Positions 61,622-64,000 of a stretch of DNA of 64,000 nucleotides are shown here, piece by piece (the first letter of the stretch is position 1; every line of letters starts with the position of its first letter). Under the pieces are notes generated by a model. The model saw nothing but the letters and a program-made list of their open reading frames with translations. It ran no database searches and was not told the origin of the DNA. Made by a program: the position numbers and the translations under genes. The DNA is from Lepas anatifera (lineage: Eukaryota; Arthropoda; Thecostraca; Lepadidae): NCBI GenBank assembly GCA_034440635.1, contig JAOTON010000337.1, positions 372,001-436,000 on the forward strand, given 5' to 3'.

Positions 61622-61857
61622 CAGGGGCGTCGCCACGGGGGGGGCAGGGGGGCCTGGCCCCCCACTATTTGGCCAAAAATGTCCTGATCTCAGTCAAAAT
61701 GGGAGAAAACTGGACATTCTTATAACCAACCGCTGCAGAAGGCAACGAGGAGCCCAAATTCGAACAGTATTTGGAACTAACGTGGGAAGTTTTTTGTCTG
61801 TGTCAGTTTGAAGTTTGGATGCCCCCCCCCACTTTTTTGCCGGTGGCGACGGTTTTG
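61622..61857. mobile_element. hAT-like MITE, GGCGTCGCCAC family
   Basis: This 236-bp element has left end CAGGGGCGTCGCCACGGGG, and its right end reversed is CAAAACCGTCGCCACCGGC. The perfect 8-bp duplication is CCTACGGT (61614-61621, 61858-61865). Ends and body differ from the other MITEs in the window, so it is a separate family. Confidence 0.9.
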
Positions 61858-61865
61858 CCTACGGT

Positions 61866-63521
61866 GTATGCTCCCCGGCTGCTTGATACTGCGACTGATC
61901 AATGTTCCATTTTCTTGGTGTGAACTCACAGAGTATTGATACACAACAAATTCCTGGCAAATGAAGTGATTTTAATGCTGGATATTGCACCAGATTTGTA
62001 CCGAAGATAAGTGGACACAATTTAATTGCTTGTTCGTATGACGTTTAATTAATTACAATAAAATACAAAATCAATGATGACGAAAGCAGGACAAAACATC
62101 ACAGGATTTATTAACGATGGAATGACCAAACATTATGAATGCACGAACAAGTGAATAATACGTTCATACCAACACATACTGCGAACATTCAGTCAATGTC
62201 CTGAAGTTAACGTGATGGGGGGCATGAAGACATACTCTGAAGAATCGTATCAGGTAATATTTAGTAATGTTTTCAGTCAGGGTTGGAGTCAGCATTCAAT
62301 GAAGTGCATATTTTGGTTTAAATGGTCTCTCCTTTGAAACACCAGTCACAAGTGCTGTCTTTAACCAACGGAGCAGTCAAGAGCAGGCACAAAAACTTAC
62401 ATTTTTGGTAGCAGGCATTATACATTTGTCTCAAATCTTGACCTTATCAAAAACACTTCTACAGTCAGGACGACTTCACCCAGTGGGGATCATGCAAACT
62501 CGTCATATCTAAAGAGTAAATCTGCCACTGATTCGGGGATGAGCTTACAGAGAGCACAGAGCAAGCTAATTTCAATTTACTCGAACCGGCTGCAGGGTAA
62601 ACTTAGAACCATGCGCACCCGAAATTTCAGGCAATCAGTAAACCAATGAACAGGACCATCGTGTTTCTCGATGTTGAAACCCCGCTACGCCCAAATTTCT
62701 GGACTATTAACGACAAAGCTAAACAACACATCTAAATGTGCCCCCATTCAGTGTATGGATACGTCAGAATCGTCTGCGCTGAAGCATCGTACTCGCGTTG
62801 TTACTTATTGTTTGTCACACACTCATCAGCATTCAGAAGCGAGTTCCAAACCAGCCGGCGGTGCGTCGACACAAAACATCCGAAAGTGATTCCAGAATCT
62901 TGTCTCGCCCGTGTGGAGAAAAGGCCGCGCCTGTACACGCTACATGGCAGGATAATCGAGACCAAGGCCTTGTATAGACCTCGAGACTTCAGCATAAAAA
63001 GCTAGCCTACAGACAGATATCCTTATTGGGCGCATATTCACGCGGGATTCAAGCGCGAGGAGCGCTTTTCATTAGAAGGGAAGCATCAAATTGTTGCACC
63101 TAATGCGTAGATAAAAATCTGGGCTGCAACAATCTGTCACGTTTCGGTTGTAGTCCTTAAAAAACAGACACCGGCAGCAAGAATAAAAAACAGTGATTGT
63201 AGTTTCCGTTTGAAATGTAACAGTTTGGATATGTACATACACGAGCAAGTGAGGCTAAAAACATAACTATCTCAAAGAAATGAGCTGCCACTAGGCAAGC
63301 GCAAATTCAATAGTATCTTCTTTACATGTTTGAGTAATGTAGGAAGGGTAACAAGTCTGATTAATTCATCTAGTTACCTGGTGCGTTTAAACACCCGGCA
63401 ATATTAAACAGCTATTATACAAACCTTGAGTGGTGTAAAAAACATTAAATCATCGTTAAATATAGAGGATGGAAGCACTTATACTTCCATTGAGGGCTAT
63501 TCTAATGCAAAAAGCTCATGA
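61866..63521. other. intronic, nothing assignable
   Basis: AT-rich sequence without recognised repeats or genes. Confidence 0.45.
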
Positions 63522-63583
63522 TTTTGAACTACTTATATAAAAATGTTTCATCTTTTGAACTACTTATATAAAAATGTTTCATC
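63522..63583. repeat. perfect 31-bp tandem duplication
   Basis: The unit TTTTGAACTACTTATATAAA then AATGTTTCATC occurs twice in a row without mismatch, indicating a very recent duplication. Confidence 0.97.
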
Positions 63584-64000
63584 CATATGTAAGTGCCCCA
63601 CATATTCAAAGAAATTTTAGTAGAGGATGACATGCATCTTACGACCGAGAGAAAAATCATACCCCCAATCAATTTCCAAGCAGAGCAATGTTGTCGTTTT
63701 GACTTCCCTTACACAAATTCATTTAAACCGTCACTTTACAGCTGAAAGGCTGTTAATGATGACTTCGGGAAAACCAATGAAGCAAATGTATCGAGCAAAA
63801 AGACAAAGCCTTAAGTTTTATTTCATGCTCCATATTTAGAAACCGCACAACTGCAGGAGCGATGGGTTGAGACGTACTAGCTTCTCCACAGAGTCCTTAG
63901 CAGTTTCGACACGGCTGACTAATTTACTGATAACATCCTAAATCAGGACCCTCGATGAAACGACCAAACTTTGCCGATAACGAACCCAGCTAGACGCTTC

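Noticed and set aside
1..64000. CRISPR arrays, operons, ribosome-binding sites or other prokaryotic features
   Set aside because: Spliced exons, long introns, SINEs and TTAA/hAT elements show a eukaryotic genome; no regularly spaced repeat-spacer array exists.

Overview
This is a eukaryotic (animal) genomic window that lies almost entirely inside one gene. Four short minus-strand exons with canonical splice sites encode consecutive pieces of CASK (Drosophila CASK/caki, nematode lin-2), a membrane-associated guanylate kinase scaffold. In transcript order they are 56777-56613 (most of the PDZ domain), 49362-49294 (last PDZ strand plus linker), 6001-5903 (first half of the SH3 domain) and 1504-1366 (second half of the SH3 domain). 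Together they give 157 codons plus one base, in a single open phase. The kinase and L27 exons should lie beyond the right edge (higher coordinates). The HOOK and guanylate-kinase exons should lie beyond the left edge. Residue choices such as TEDGRC-like [22 protein letters not shown] and WWQAR resemble arthropod CASK more than vertebrate CASK. I therefore infer an arthropod or other protostome with a repeat-rich, long-intron genome; the species cannot be fixed from this sequence.

The introns are about 4.4 kb (1505-5902), 43.3 kb (6002-49293) and 7.3 kb (49363-56612). I found no convincing nested gene. The intron sequence is packed with small non-autonomous transposons whose boundaries can be read directly. 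The first group is hAT-like elements with 8-bp target-site duplications: 3311-3519, 3942-5755, 4095-4229, 8114-8345, 21304-21700, 24647-26455, 29164-29350, 35736-35977, 61622-61857 and decayed relatives. The second group is TTAA-flanked, piggyBac-like elements: 12467-13357, 15975-17002, 20728-21723, 22180-22784, 37731-38628 and 53666-54693, plus a right-end fragment ending near 55528. These TTAA elements carry many AGGTCA half-sites, including the extended TCAAGGTCA motif bound by FTZ-F1/ERR-type nuclear receptors.

Other content: five tRNA-derived SINE copies in two families; one LINE reverse-transcriptase C-terminal remnant (52999-53139); two long imperfect hairpins (47871-48066, 52109-52235); a roughly 0.9-kb minisatellite grown inside a hAT element (4655-5590); trinucleotide and dinucleotide microsatellites; and a few local tandem duplications. 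Several elements are nested (4095-4229 inside 3942-5755; 21304-21700 inside 20728-21723; 15975-17002 between two copies of a 290-bp repeat), so their relative order of insertion can be read.

The long open reading frames in the window (up to about 150 codons) are mostly chance or microsatellite frames and are not annotated as genes. The clear exceptions are the CASK exons and the LINE tail. An unidentified coding-looking stretch at 1-297 on the plus strand is kept at low confidence.
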